A stretch of 64,000 bases of DNA from Subdoligranulum variabile (GCF_025152575.1 NZ_CP102293.1:2790001-2854000), one strand, 5' to 3'; positions 42,047 to 50,860 are shown, numbered from the stretch's first letter. Numbers and translations: made by a program. Notes: generated by a model from the sequence alone, not told the origin.

Positions 42047-43417
42047 ATGAAGCGGGAAATCATACACCTGCCGCGGGATGCCATGTGGTTGCTGCAGACG
42101 CTGCACGATGCCGGCTACAGCGCTTATGTGGTGGGCGGTTGTGTGCGGGACAGCCTGCTGGGACGCCGCCCCGGGGACTGGGATATCTGCACATCGGCCC
42201 GCCCGGATCAGCTGCGGGCGCTGTTTGCCGATCAGCAGTTGATCCTGACGGGGGAAAAGCACGGCACTGTGGGGGTCGTACTGCACGGGTCCCCTTATGA
42301 GATCACGACCTACCGTCTGGATGGTACGTACCGGGATCACCGCCACCCCGATAAGGTGCAGTTTGTCAGCGAACTGGCCGAGGATCTGGCCCGGCGGGAT
42401 TTTACCATCAACGCCATGGCCTATGCTCCCGGTGAGGGCGTGATCGATCTTTGCGGCGGCAGAAAAGACCTTGCAGCGGGGATCATCCGCTGCGTGGGAG
42501 ATCCGGAAGCCCGCTTTGCCGAGGACGCCCTGCGTATTCTGCGGGCGCTGCGCTTTGCTGCCCGGCTGGATTTCGCCCTTGATCCCGCAACGGAAGCGGC
42601 AGCACGGGAAGCCCGTGACAGCCTGCAGGCGGTCAGTGCAGAGCGTATTTATACCGAACTGGACGGCCTTCTGATGGCACAGTATGCGGGGAAAACCTTA
42701 GCACAATATGGCGAAATTCTGGCGGGCGCCGTGCCGGAAGTAGGCCCTTGTATCGGCTGTACGCAGCCGGGTCGCTGGCATTGTTTTGACGTGTGGCAGC
42801 ATACAGCGGCCGCCGTCACGGCACTGGATCTGCGAGGTCAGGATACCCGCGGAGCCCGGGTGCTGCGCTGGGCCACCTTTTTGCACGATATTGCCAAACC
42901 CCTTTGCCGCAGCGTGGGCCCGGATGGTGCGGCTCACTTCAAGGGACATAACCAGCGTGGGGCGGCGGTGGCACGTGCGATTCTGCGTCGGCTCAAGGCA
43001 CCCAGCTACCTGTTGGAAGGGGCGGTGGGGCTCATTGCCATCCACGACGCGCCGCTGCCCGAAGGGGATGCGGCCATCCTCAAATGTCTCAACCGGTACG
43101 GAGCGGTTTCTCTGCGCCGCCTGTGCGCACTCAAATATGCCGATCTGGATGCCCATGCGCTGACGCCGGAGGTGGCTTGCCGCCGGGAAGATGTCACGAT
43201 ATTCGAAAACCGGATGACGGAACTTTCCAAAAACGGCTGCTTCACCATCCGCCAGCTGGCGGTCAACGGTTCGGACCTGATGGAGGCCGGTCTGCCCGCC
43301 GGACCTGCGGTGGGGCGGGTGCTCCATGCGTTGCTGAGTGCGGTCATGGAGGGACGCATCGAAAATCAGCGCGACACGCTGCTGCGGGAAGCACAACGTC
43401 TGCTGCGCGAATGCTGA
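42047..43417 (+). CDS. cca: CCA-adding tRNA nucleotidyltransferase
   Basis: The enzyme builds or repairs the CCA end of tRNAs. The 456-residue product has the class II head AYVVGGCVRDSLLGRRPGDW with the DxD pair (DWDIC), VGVVLHGSPYEITTYR with DGTYRDHRHP, and RRDFTINAMAYAP. The neck and body are followed by an HD-domain segment (WQHTAAAVTAL, WATFLHDIAKP), which gives some class II enzymes phosphohydrolase activity. GGGGCGAGG precedes the ATG. Confidence 0.95.
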   Translation: MKREIIHLPRDAMWLLQTLHDAGYSAYVVGGCVRDSLLGRRPGDWDICTSARPDQLRALFADQQLILTGEKHGTVGVVLHGSPYEITTYRLDGTYRDHRHPDKVQFVSELAEDLARRDFTINAMAYAPGEGVIDLCGGRKDLAAGIIRCVGDPEARFAEDALRILRALRFAARLDFALDPATEAAAREARDSLQAVSAERIYTELDGLLMAQYAGKTLAQYGEILAGAVPEVGPCIGCTQPGRWHCFDVWQHTAAAVTALDLRGQDTRGARVLRWATFLHDIAKPLCRSVGPDGAAHFKGHNQRGAAVARAILRRLKAPSYLLEGAVGLIAIHDAPLPEGDAAILKCLNRYGAVSLRRLCALKYADLDAHALTPEVACRREDVTIFENRMTELSKNGCFTIRQLAVNGSDLMEAGLPAGPAVGRVLHALLSAVMEGRIENQRDTLLREAQRLLREC

Positions 43418-43460
43418 ACTCCATTTCCTATATTGTATTTTGTACAGGGAGGTTTTTGCC

Positions 43461-43991
43461 ATGATTCAAAATGAAGTTTTGTCTGCCATCGCGGCGCGCC
43501 GCAGCTGCCGTGCTTACCAGCCGGAACAGATCAAGCCCGAAGAGCTGGATGCGGTTCTCCAGGCCGGTACCTGGGCTCCCACGGGAATGAACCGGCAGAG
43601 CCCGGTGATCGTTGCGGTGCAGGACAAAGAAACCCGGGACCGCCTTTCTGCCATCAACGCCGCCATCATGGGCAGCAACGGGGATCCCTTCTATGGTGCT
43701 CCCACCGTGCTTGTGGTGCTGGCAGACCGCAGCGTTCATACCCACGTGGAGGACGGTTCTCTTGTGCTGGGAGATCTGCTCCTGGCAGCATCCAGCATCG
43801 GTCTGGGTTCCTGTTGGATCCACCGTGCCAAGGAAACCTTCGAAACCGAGGAAGGCAAAGAGATGCTGCGCAAGTGGGGACTTGATCCCGACAAGTACGT
43901 CGGGGTAGGCAACTGTATCCTGGGCTATCCTGCACCTGGTGGGGTCAAAGCGGCCACACCGCGCAAGGCAGACTATGTGGTGAAGGCATGA
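43461..43991 (+). CDS. Nitroreductase-family FMN oxidoreductase
   Basis: The 176-residue product has FMN-binding features: AIAARRSCRAYQPEQI at the N-terminus, AGTWAPTGMNRQSPVIVAV, LGDLLLAASSIGLGSCWIHR and the C-terminal LGYPAP. Substrates may be quinones, flavins or nitro compounds. CAGGGAGG sets ATG 43461. Its stop overlaps the acpS start. Confidence 0.92.
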   Translation: MIQNEVLSAIAARRSCRAYQPEQIKPEELDAVLQAGTWAPTGMNRQSPVIVAVQDKETRDRLSAINAAIMGSNGDPFYGAPTVLVVLADRSVHTHVEDGSLVLGDLLLAASSIGLGSCWIHRAKETFETEEGKEMLRKWGLDPDKYVGVGNCILGYPAPGGVKAATPRKADYVVKA

Positions 43992-44377
43992 TTCTCGGCG
44001 TCGGAATCGATCTTTGCGATGCGAGCCGCATCGAAAAAAGTCTGGAAAAACAAACGTTCTGTGACTATGTCTACGCGCCCGCCGAGCAGACGCTGCTGGC
44101 GGGGCTTTCCGGCAAACGGAGAGCGGAAACCGCAGCGGCCAATTTCGCTGCCAAGGAGGCCTTTCTGAAGGCGGCCGGTACCGGCCTGGGCGGCTTTGCG
44201 CTGTCGGAACTGGCGCTGCTCCGGGCAGAAAACGGAGCGCCTTATTTTGAGCTCCAGGGGCGGGCAGCGACCTGGGCAGTCCAGCGGGGATTGACCGTGC
44301 ACGTCAGTCTGACCCATGAGAAAGGCCTGGCCAGTGCCATCGTCCTGCTGGAAGAACACCGACCCAAAGGGGAGTGA
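43988..44377 (+). CDS. acpS: Holo-[acyl-carrier-protein] synthase
   Basis: AcpS moves 4'-phosphopantetheine from CoA to acyl carrier protein. The 129-residue product has the two metal and CoA binding motifs GVGIDLCDASRIEK (Asp8) and AANFAAKEAFLKAAGTG, plus VSLTHEKGLASAIVL. It overlaps the nitroreductase stop codon (ATGA). In B. subtilis acpS lies near alr and ndoAI-ndoA; here a mazF-like gene is two genes downstream. Confidence 0.95.
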   Translation: MILGVGIDLCDASRIEKSLEKQTFCDYVYAPAEQTLLAGLSGKRRAETAAANFAAKEAFLKAAGTGLGGFALSELALLRAENGAPYFELQGRAATWAVQRGLTVHVSLTHEKGLASAIVLLEEHRPKGE

Positions 44378-44380
44378 CCG

Positions 44381-45469
44381 ATGGTTGCTAAAACACCCCG
44401 CGCCAGCAATCTGGAATTGCTGCGTATTCTCTGTATGTTGTTCATCATCGGGGATCACCTGACCGGCCAGGGCGGCATTGCGGACTACAGCACCCTGTCC
44501 TCCTCCTTGGCGTTTTGCCTGATCGGATGCGGGTCCCGCATCGCCTGCAGCATCTTTGTGCTGATCGGCAGCTGGTTTTTGTGTGAGCAGCCCTTTGCAA
44601 CCCGCCGCCCGCTTTCGCTGTGGCTTTCTCTGTGGCTTTATACAGTGCCGGTTACATTGCTTTGCGCCCTGGGGGGGCTGCCGGTCTCCTTCGGCACGCT
44701 GCGGTGGGCTGTCTTCCCGGCCTCCACTCGGCAGCTGTGGTTTATCTCGGATTATCTGGTCCTGCTGGTCTGTATGCCGCTGCTGGCGCGGGTTCTGCGG
44801 GGATTGCCCCGCGGGGCGCACCGAGGGCTGCTGTTGGTTCTGGCGGTGCCGTTGATTCTGTACCCCACGCTGTTCGCGGAGGACGGCATTGTCAGCGATC
44901 TTTCCTGGATGTTCCTGTATGAATATCTGCTGGCGGCCTACCTGCGCCGTTACCCGGACAACCGTCTGAGCCGGCTGCTGCGCCACCGGGTACTGGCTTT
45001 GGCTTTGGGTGTGGGCCTGCCGCTGCTCAACACGGCGGCACGCGCCTGGCTGGAATGGCAGGGCCGGACGGACGGCAAGGCCTTCCAGTACGTTGCTTAC
45101 TATCGTACCGGGCTCGGCGCCCTGCCCAATCTGCTGGCGGCGCTGGCCTTGTTCTCGCTGTTCCAGACAGTGAAGCTCGGCAGCCGACGCTGGGTCAATG
45201 CCCTGGCCGGTACCACCCTTGGTGTCTACATCCTGCACCAGGTTCCGGCATTTCGGGACTTCCTGTGGAACGGTATCTTTCAGGCACAGGCGCATCACGG
45301 TTCGGTATCCTATACACTGCTGGTGATCCTGGCTACCTTTGCGGGCTGTGCCTGTGTAGATGCTGTGCGCACCTGGCTGGTTATGCGTCCGCTGTATAAT
45401 AGCCCGCCGTTCCGTATGCTTTGCGCAAAGGGGGATGCACTCGCGGCAAAAATACAGTCCGGTGATTAA
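44381..45469 (+). CDS. Acyltransferase 3-family membrane protein
   Basis: The 362-residue protein is predicted to have about ten membrane helices. It has the N-terminal family motif ASNLELLRILCMLFIIGDHL, with the conserved acidic/His pair (Asp-His), and later SLWLSLWLYTVP. Family members O-acylate surface polysaccharides, lipids or peptidoglycan. It starts 4 bases after acpS with AAGGGGAG upstream, so it is in the nitroreductase-acpS unit. Confidence 0.88.
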   Translation: MVAKTPRASNLELLRILCMLFIIGDHLTGQGGIADYSTLSSSLAFCLIGCGSRIACSIFVLIGSWFLCEQPFATRRPLSLWLSLWLYTVPVTLLCALGGLPVSFGTLRWAVFPASTRQLWFISDYLVLLVCMPLLARVLRGLPRGAHRGLLLVLAVPLILYPTLFAEDGIVSDLSWMFLYEYLLAAYLRRYPDNRLSRLLRHRVLALALGVGLPLLNTAARAWLEWQGRTDGKAFQYVAYYRTGLGALPNLLAALALFSLFQTVKLGSRRWVNALAGTTLGVYILHQVPAFRDFLWNGIFQAQAHHGSVSYTLLVILATFAGCACVDAVRTWLVMRPLYNSPPFRMLCAKGDALAAKIQSGD

Positions 45470-45472
45470 AAG

Positions 45473-45520
45473 AACCTCCTCCCGCTTATACTAAGAGTAT
45501 GAGACGAGAGGAGGTTTTTT
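45473..45520 (+). terminator. Terminator whose stem contains the mazF ribosome-binding site
   Basis: AACCTCCTC (45473-45481) pairs with GAGGAGGTT (45508-45516), followed by T to 45520. The 26-base loop can itself pair (CTTATACT with AGTATGAG) and contains TATACT (45487-45492), a possible internal -10. GAGGAGG is the ribosome site for ATG 45522. The layout matches the one at 37768-37818. Confidence 0.82.
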
Positions 45521-45521
45521 G

Positions 45522-45899
45522 ATGGAAGTGCATAGAGGGGAAGTGTTCTACGCGGATCTGAGCCCGGTGGTGGGTTCGGAACAGGGGGGCATCCGGCCGG
45601 TACTTATCATTCAGAATGAGATCGGGAACCGGCACAGTCCCACCGTCATTGCCGCAGCGATCACCAGCCGGCAGGACAAAAACCGCCTGCCCACCCACAT
45701 CAGCGTACGGGCAGATCGCTGCGGGCTGTCCAAGGACAGCATTGTGCTGACCGAACAGATCCGTACGCTGGACAAACGGCGGCTGCGGGAACGGGCCGGT
45801 CGTATCCCGCCCGACGATATGCGCCGGGTGGATGAGGCGCTGGGCGTTTCCATGGGACTGGAAAGCCAGAATACCCATGAGGATGGCGGCTACTTTTGA
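45522..45899 (+). CDS. mazF: MazF/PemK-family mRNA interferase
   Basis: The 125-residue product is a MazF-type toxin (NdoA-like), a ribonuclease that cuts mRNA at short sites. It has GEVFYADLSPVVGSEQGGIR with PVLIIQNEIGN, the active-site threonine/arginine region HSPTVIAAAITSRQDK, and DSIVLTEQIRTLDKRRL. ATG 45522 is chosen over TTG 45519 by ribosome-site spacing. No antitoxin gene precedes it; the upstream gene is a membrane acyltransferase. Either the antitoxin is elsewhere or the protein acts alone. Confidence 0.93.
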   Translation: MEVHRGEVFYADLSPVVGSEQGGIRPVLIIQNEIGNRHSPTVIAAAITSRQDKNRLPTHISVRADRCGLSKDSIVLTEQIRTLDKRRLRERAGRIPPDDMRRVDEALGVSMGLESQNTHEDGGYF

Positions 45900-45905
45900 T
45901 ACAAA

Positions 45906-45946
45906 AATCCCTCCGGGATGCTGGTCCCGGAGGGATTGCTGTTTTT
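45906..45946 (+). terminator. Bidirectional terminator between mazF and glyS
   Basis: A 12- to 13-bp stem (45906-45918 with 45925-45937) with T-rich sequence after it and an A tract before it serves the convergent genes. Confidence 0.88.
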
Positions 45947-45956
45947 CAGGGAAGGA

Positions 45957-47378
45957 TCAGAACGCCACTTTCTTGGCGATGTAATCCTTCAGCTCACTGA
46001 TGGGCAGGCGGACCTGCTCCATCGTATCGCGGTCACGGACGGTGACACAGTTGTCCGCTTCGACCTTGTCGTCGCCGACAGTCTGGAAGTCCACAGTGAT
46101 GCACAGCGGGGTGCCGATCTCATCCTGGCGGCGATAACGCTTGCCGATGGAACCGGCGTCGTCGTAGTCCACCATAAAGTCCTTGGCCAGCTCGTTGCGG
46201 ATTTCCATAGCCTTGTCACCCAGCTTTTTGGAGAGCGGCAGGACGGCGCACTTGAAAGGCGCCAGGAAGGGATGCAGATGCAGCACAGTGCGCACATCCT
46301 CCTTGCCCTTGGCATCCACCAGGTGCTCTTCGTCGTAGGCTTCACACAGGAAAGCCAGGGCGACGCGGTCACAGCCCAGGGACGGCTCGATAACATAGGG
46401 AATATAGTGTTCGTTGGTTTCGGGGTCAAAGTACTCCAGGCTCTTGCCGGAAGCCTCCTGGTGACGGCTCAGGTCATAGTTGGTGCGGTCGGCAATGCCC
46501 CACAGCTCGCCCCAGTCGGTGAACGGGAAAGCGTACTCGATGTCGGTGGTAGCGCGGGAGTAGAAGGCGAGTTCGGCGGCCTCGTGATCACGCAGGCGCA
46601 GATTTTCTTCCTTGATGCCCAGGCTCAGCAGCCAGTTCTTGCAGAAATCCTTCCAGTAGGCGAACCATTCCAGATCGGTGTTCGGCTTGCAGAAGAACTC
46701 GCACTCCATCTGCTCGAATTCACGGGTGCGGAAGGTGAAGTTGCCCGGAGTGATCTCGTTGCGGAAGGCCTTGCCCACCTGGCAGACGCCGAAGGGCAGT
46801 TTGCGGCGGGTGGTGCGCTGGATGTTGGCAAAGTTGACGAAGATGCCCTGCGCAGTCTCGGGACGCAGGTAGCAGGTGGAGGAGGAATCCTCGGTGACAC
46901 CGATGGCCGTCTTGAACATCAGGTTGAACTTACGAATGGGGGTAAAGTCATGTTTGCCGCAGACGGGGCAGACCACCTCCTCGTGGCTGGCGATGAAGGC
47001 GTCCATCTCGTCAAAGGTCATGGCGTCCACGTCCACATTCTTGCCCTGCTCGCAGTCGGCAATCAGTTTGTCGGCGCGGTGACGGCTCTTGCAGGCACGG
47101 CAGTCCAGCAACGGATCCGAGAAGCTGGCCACATGGCCGGTGGTTACCCAGGTCTGAGGATTCATCAGGATGGCGGCATCCAGGCCGACATTGTAAGGGC
47201 TTTCCTGCACAAATTTCTTCAGCCAGGCCTTTTTGACGTTGTTCTTGAACTCAACGCCCAGGGGGCCGTAGTCCCAGCTGTTGGCCAGGCCGCCGTAGAT
47301 CTCGCTGCCGGGGTAGATGAACCCGCGGTTTTTGCACAGGTTGACGATCATGTCCAGAGTCTTTTCACTGTTCTTCAT
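45957..47378 (-). CDS. glyS: Glycyl-tRNA synthetase (homodimeric type)
   Basis: This class II synthetase charges tRNA-Gly. The 473-residue product is the single-chain alpha2 type: [20 protein letters not shown] with [10 protein letters not shown], a zinc region near 85-150 with paired cysteines (CRAC, CPVCG), [12 protein letters not shown] (motif 2) and [15 protein letters not shown] (motif 3). GGAAGGAG sets ATG 47378; upstream in-frame starts lie before the promoter. The leader is too short for a T-box. Confidence 0.97.
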   Translation of the reverse strand: MKNSEKTLDMIVNLCKNRGFIYPGSEIYGGLANSWDYGPLGVEFKNNVKKAWLKKFVQESPYNVGLDAAILMNPQTWVTTGHVASFSDPLLDCRACKSRHRADKLIADCEQGKNVDVDAMTFDEMDAFIASHEEVVCPVCGKHDFTPIRKFNLMFKTAIGVTEDSSSTCYLRPETAQGIFVNFANIQRTTRRKLPFGVCQVGKAFRNEITPGNFTFRTREFEQMECEFFCKPNTDLEWFAYWKDFCKNWLLSLGIKEENLRLRDHEAAELAFYSRATTDIEYAFPFTDWGELWGIADRTNYDLSRHQEASGKSLEYFDPETNEHYIPYVIEPSLGCDRVALAFLCEAYDEEHLVDAKGKEDVRTVLHLHPFLAPFKCAVLPLSKKLGDKAMEIRNELAKDFMVDYDDAGSIGKRYRRQDEIGTPLCITVDFQTVGDDKVEADNCVTVRDRDTMEQVRLPISELKDYIAKKVAF

Positions 47379-47458
47379 TTGTACGATTACTCCTTCCGCA
47401 TGGCTGGCTGCCACACAAAGCGATTTGCTGCGCCGCACCAATCGGGCGCAATGCACTT

Positions 47459-47487
47459 ATTATAGCATAGGCAGCAGGTCCGCACAA
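47459..47487 (-). promoter_or_regulatory. Sigma-A promoter of glyS
   Basis: On the minus strand TTGTGC (47487-47482), 17 bases, TATAAT (47464-47459) with TGC before it. Confidence 0.78.
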
Positions 47488-47507
47488 GCGCTGCGCGGCA
47501 AAAGCTG

Positions 47508-47536
47508 TTGAAAAGGAAGTATTACATTGGTATAAT
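47508..47536 (+). promoter_or_regulatory. Strong sigma-A promoter of the candidate ncRNA
   Basis: TTGAAA (47508-47513), 17 bases, TATAAT (47531-47536) with TGG before it. No credible protein start with a ribosome site follows in the next 200 bases. Confidence 0.8.
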
Positions 47537-47542
47537 TGGAAA

Positions 47543-47720
47543 GTAATACAGTCCGGAAAATGGATGCGACCGGCAAAAACAGAGAGGCGGCACAGATATG
47601 CGCAGCAAGGCGATCGCGTAATGGAAAAAGTGCATCCAAAGGTATCCGCTTTTTGGTGCTTCCTCTCTGCCCTGCTTCGCAAAAAAGAGGCGTCTTGTCT
47701 TGGCCGCATGGCTGCGAGGG
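47543..47720 (+). ncRNA. Candidate structured RNA, possibly 6S-like
   Basis: From the expected start near 47543, the sequence can fold into a long rod. CAGtCC (47549-47554) pairs with GGCTG (47710-47714), and ATGCG (47564-47568) with CGCAT (47705-47709). After a large asymmetric bubble, CAGAGAGG (47580-47587) pairs with CCTCTCTG (47662-47669) and GCAC (47590-47593) with GTGC (47656-47659). A closing stem, central bubble and terminal arm in about 180 bases resemble 6S RNA, which sequesters RNA polymerase. I cannot match conserved bubble sequences with certainty, and no clear terminator is visible. The 3' end is approximate. Confidence 0.4.
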
Positions 47721-47743
47721 AATAAACGAAAGCGGGCAGCGGT

Positions 47744-47965
47744 TCAGCAGAGCTGACGTGCAATCTGTCGTGCCAGCTCGGGTAGTGCTTCCACGCTCAC
47801 ATCATTACCGGCGTTCAGACGGGCCAGTTCAGCCTGAACCCGGGGAATCTTTCGGGCTGGAATACCCAGCGCTCGCAGATCGGCGCTGGTGAGAGGACTT
47901 TTGGAGGAGTCCTTCCCCAAGCGGGAAATGACCAGAGGATCCATGCTCCATACAAATTTTGCCAT
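47744..47965 (-). CDS. Unrecognised 73-residue protein
   Basis: The product starts MAKFVWSMDPLVISRLGKDS and is mainly helical, with no membrane segment. GGGGAGG lies 9 bases upstream of ATG 47965, and an extended -10 (TGGTATAAT on the minus strand near 48021-48029) supports expression. Its 3' end faces the candidate ncRNA. No function can be assigned. Confidence 0.7.
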   Translation of the reverse strand: MAKFVWSMDPLVISRLGKDSSKSPLTSADLRALGIPARKIPRVQAELARLNAGNDVSVEALPELARQIARQLC

Positions 47966-48067
47966 GATTTATGCCTCCCCGTGGGCAAATCACCCGAATT
48001 GTGGAAATCTTTTCTGCCATTATACCAAAAATTTTAAAAAAGTGTTTATTTTACTGCAAAAAAATAT

Positions 48068-48073
48068 TATAAT
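48068..48073 (+). promoter_or_regulatory. Probable -10 box of murC
   Basis: A perfect TATAAT at 48068-48073 in AT-rich sequence has TTTATT 17 bases upstream as a modest -35, 68 bases before murC. Confidence 0.5.
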
Positions 48074-48140
48074 TATAAAAAACTTTTGTAAAAGTATAGC
48101 CGTACCCTGCGGGGACGGACTTTGTTTGAGGTGACGACTC

Positions 48141-49511
48141 ATGGTATTTAACATCTTTGACCCGAAATTGCTGGATGGCGTCAAGACCGTACACTTTATC
48201 GGCTGCGGCGGCTCCGGTACCTATCCGCTGATCCAGATCCTGCACAGTCACGGCTTTGCCATCACCGGTTCTGATGTGGAGGAAACCAAGAACACCGAAG
48301 CGGAGCGTGCCCTCGGCGTCAAGGTAACGATCGGCCACGATGCTGCCAATCTGGGGGATGCCCAGCTGGTGGTGTACAGTGCCGCCATTCATGACGACAA
48401 TCCCGAATTGCAGGCGGCCAAGGCCCGCGGAATCAAGGCTGTGGAGCGCAGTGTCCTGCTGGGATACGTCAGCCGGATGCATCCCCAGAGCGTCGGCGTG
48501 GCAGGTACTCACGGAAAGACCACCACAACTGGCATGATCACGACGATGCTGGAACTGGCCGGACGGGACCCTGCGGCAGTCATCGGCGGCAAACTGCCGC
48601 TGATCGATGGCTACGGCAAGGCCGGCAGCGGTCAGAGCGCCGTCATCGAAGCTTGCGAATACCATGAGACTTTCCTGCATCTGACCTGCGCGGTAGGGGT
48701 CATCCTGAACATTGACAATGACCATCTGGAGTACTACGGCACGATGGGGCAGCTCAAGCTGGCATTCCAGAAGTTTGCGCTTCTGTCCCGCACGGTAGTA
48801 TTCAATATGGACGATCACAACACCGTTGATGTGGTGAACAGCATTGACCGTCCGGTACTGAGCTTCGGCATCACCGAAGATGCCCGTTTCCGTGCCGTCA
48901 ACGTAGCCGAGTACAAACCCGGATTCTATGAGTTTGATGTCCTTGAACTGGGCGAGAATTTTGCTCATATCCGTCTGGGCGTGCCCGGTTACCACAACAT
49001 TTATAATGCTCTGGCCATGTGCTGCTGCGTGCGTCCGTTGGGCCTCAAGCCGGAGGATGCTGTTCGTGCGGCAGAAGCGTTCCATGGTACCGGCCGCCGG
49101 TTTGAGATCAAGGGCGAGTGCAACGGTGCCGTGATTGTGGACGATTATGCCCATCATCCCACAGAGCTGGAAGCTACGCTGAAAACCGCCAAGGGGCTGG
49201 GATACCAGCGGGTGATTGCGGTGCATCAGCCGTTTACCTACAGCCGCACCAAGATGCTGATGGATGATTTCGTCAAGGTGCTGGGCGAAGCGAATCAGGT
49301 CGTGCTGCTGCCCATCATGGGCGGCCGCGAAGCGGACGACGGCACCGTCAGCTCCGAACAGCTGGCGGCCAAGATCCCCGGCAGTGTGGTGGTCGACGGG
49401 CTGGAAGGCGCGGCCGACTGGGTCAAGCAGAACGCCGGAAAAGGCGATCTGGTGGTTTGCATGAGCTGCGGTGATCTGTACAAGGCGGCGGACATGATGG
49501 TCGGCAAGTAA
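48141..49511 (+). CDS. murC: UDP-N-acetylmuramate--L-alanine ligase
   Basis: MurC adds L-Ala to UDP-MurNAc in peptidoglycan precursor synthesis. The 456-residue product has the N-terminal Rossmann motif VHFIGCGGSGTYPLIQIL, the ATP loop VGVAGTHGKTTTTGMI, IEACEYHETFLHL with the catalytic acidic residues, NIDNDHLEYYG and DDYAHHPTELEATL. GAGGTGA precedes the ATG. It is a single-gene unit, far from murA and ftsZ. Confidence 0.97.
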   Translation: MVFNIFDPKLLDGVKTVHFIGCGGSGTYPLIQILHSHGFAITGSDVEETKNTEAERALGVKVTIGHDAANLGDAQLVVYSAAIHDDNPELQAAKARGIKAVERSVLLGYVSRMHPQSVGVAGTHGKTTTTGMITTMLELAGRDPAAVIGGKLPLIDGYGKAGSGQSAVIEACEYHETFLHLTCAVGVILNIDNDHLEYYGTMGQLKLAFQKFALLSRTVVFNMDDHNTVDVVNSIDRPVLSFGITEDARFRAVNVAEYKPGFYEFDVLELGENFAHIRLGVPGYHNIYNALAMCCCVRPLGLKPEDAVRAAEAFHGTGRRFEIKGECNGAVIVDDYAHHPTELEATLKTAKGLGYQRVIAVHQPFTYSRTKMLMDDFVKVLGEANQVVLLPIMGGREADDGTVSSEQLAAKIPGSVVVDGLEGAADWVKQNAGKGDLVVCMSCGDLYKAADMMVGK

Positions 49512-49521
49512 TAGAATCGGA

Positions 49522-49554
49522 AGGCAGGCTGCCCGTCGGGCGGCCTGCCTTTTT
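49522..49554 (+). terminator. Terminator after murC
   Basis: A near-perfect 13-bp GC-rich stem (49522-49534 with 49538-49550) and five T. Confidence 0.92.
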
Positions 49555-49624
49555 GCTGTATCTCTACACATTTATCCTCAAATGGTGTATACTAAAACCA
49601 AAATCGTAAAAGGAGAACCGATCT

Positions 49625-50860
49625 ATGAACCAGCACTATCTGCAGCTGTATGCTGATTTTGTTGTCAAAGTGGGCGTCAATGTGCGTCCGCGCCAGAATT
49701 TTATCGTTCGCTGCCCGGTCACGATGCCGGAGTTTGCCCATGCCTGTGTGCGCGCGGGTTACGAAGCGGGTGCCAAGCGGGTCATCGTCCGGTGGGAGGA
49801 TGACAAACTCACCCGTTTGCATATGGAATTGGCGCAGGAGTCCGACCTGTGCGAGCTGAAGCCCTATGAGCTGCGCAGTTATCTCGATTATGCCGAAGAT
49901 CCGGACGGCTGCTGCACGCTGGCCATCCACGCCGAGGATCCCGAGGCGCTGGCCGGCCTGGATGCCGCCAAGGTCAACCGTGTGAACCTGGCCAAGCGCA
50001 CCTTCATGAAGCCCTGGCAGGAATATACCATGAACGACCGGGTCCAGTGGTGCGTGGTCGCTGTCCCGGCCCCCGGCTGGGCTGCCAAGGTGTTCCCGGA
50101 CCTTCCCGTCGAGCAGGCGGTGGAGAAGCTGTGGGAGGTCATCTTTGACGTCTGCCGCGTTTCCACCGGAGATCCCGTCTCCGCCTGGAAAGAGCATGTG
50201 GCCAAGACGGCGGCCCGGCGGGATCAGCTCAACGCCTGGAACCTGGACCGCGTGCACATCACCAGCGGCAACGGCACCGACCTGACGGTGGGCATTGCTC
50301 AGGATGCCACCTGGGAGGGAGCCTCCAGCAAGTCGGAACGGGGGATTGAGTTTATCGCCAACGTGCCTACCGAAGAAGTCTTCTGCGCCCCGGACCGCAA
50401 TCGCGTGGACGGCATAGTCTATGGCACCAAGCCTTATGTCTACAACGGACAGCTCATCGAGGGCTGGCATGTGACCTTCAAGGATGGCCAGGTCGTGGAG
50501 CATGGCGCTGAGAAGAACGCCAATCTCCTGGCAGAGCTTCTCTCCACCGACGAGAATGCCAACCGCATCGGCGAGATCGCCCTGGTGCCGGCTTCCAGCC
50601 CCATCAACCGCAGTGGTGTGCTCTTCTTCAACACGCTGTTTGACGAGAACGCCGCCTGCCACATCGCCTTTGGCGCCGGTTACCCCACGAACATCCGGGG
50701 CGGTGCTTCGATGACCCGCGCGCAGCTGATGGAGAAGGGACTCAACGATTCCGCTATCCATGAGGATGTGATGATCGGCGCAGCAGACAGCCAGATCACC
50801 GGCATCACCAAGTCCGGCGAGGAAGTCACCATCTTCACCGACGGCGAGTGGGCTTTCTGA
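49625..50860 (+). CDS. Aminopeptidase, M29 family
   Basis: The 411-residue product matches the AmpS/aminopeptidase T family of metallo-aminopeptidases: LYADFVVKVGVNVRPRQNFI at the start, HITSGNGTDLTVGIA, NVPTEEVFCAPDRNRVDGIV, EIALVPASSPINRSG and NTLFDENAACHIAFGAGY near the C-terminus, holding the Glu and His metal ligands. A TATACT (49588-49593) with weak -35 lies 31 bases upstream, and AAAGGAG sets the ATG. Confidence 0.95.
   Translation: MNQHYLQLYADFVVKVGVNVRPRQNFIVRCPVTMPEFAHACVRAGYEAGAKRVIVRWEDDKLTRLHMELAQESDLCELKPYELRSYLDYAEDPDGCCTLAIHAEDPEALAGLDAAKVNRVNLAKRTFMKPWQEYTMNDRVQWCVVAVPAPGWAAKVFPDLPVEQAVEKLWEVIFDVCRVSTGDPVSAWKEHVAKTAARRDQLNAWNLDRVHITSGNGTDLTVGIAQDATWEGASSKSERGIEFIANVPTEEVFCAPDRNRVDGIVYGTKPYVYNGQLIEGWHVTFKDGQVVEHGAEKNANLLAELLSTDENANRIGEIALVPASSPINRSGVLFFNTLFDENAACHIAFGAGYPTNIRGGASMTRAQLMEKGLNDSAIHEDVMIGAADSQITGITKSGEEVTIFTDGEWAF

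Noticed and set aside
47379..47458. T-box riboswitch for glyS
   Set aside because: The leader from the glyS promoter is only about 75 bases, too short for a T-box, and no AGGGTGG-type T-box sequence was seen.
47536..47892. 118-residue plus-strand frame after the strong promoter at 47508
   Set aside because: Its start overlaps the -10 box, there is no ribosome site, and it runs antisense into the 73-residue gene; the region fits a structured RNA better.
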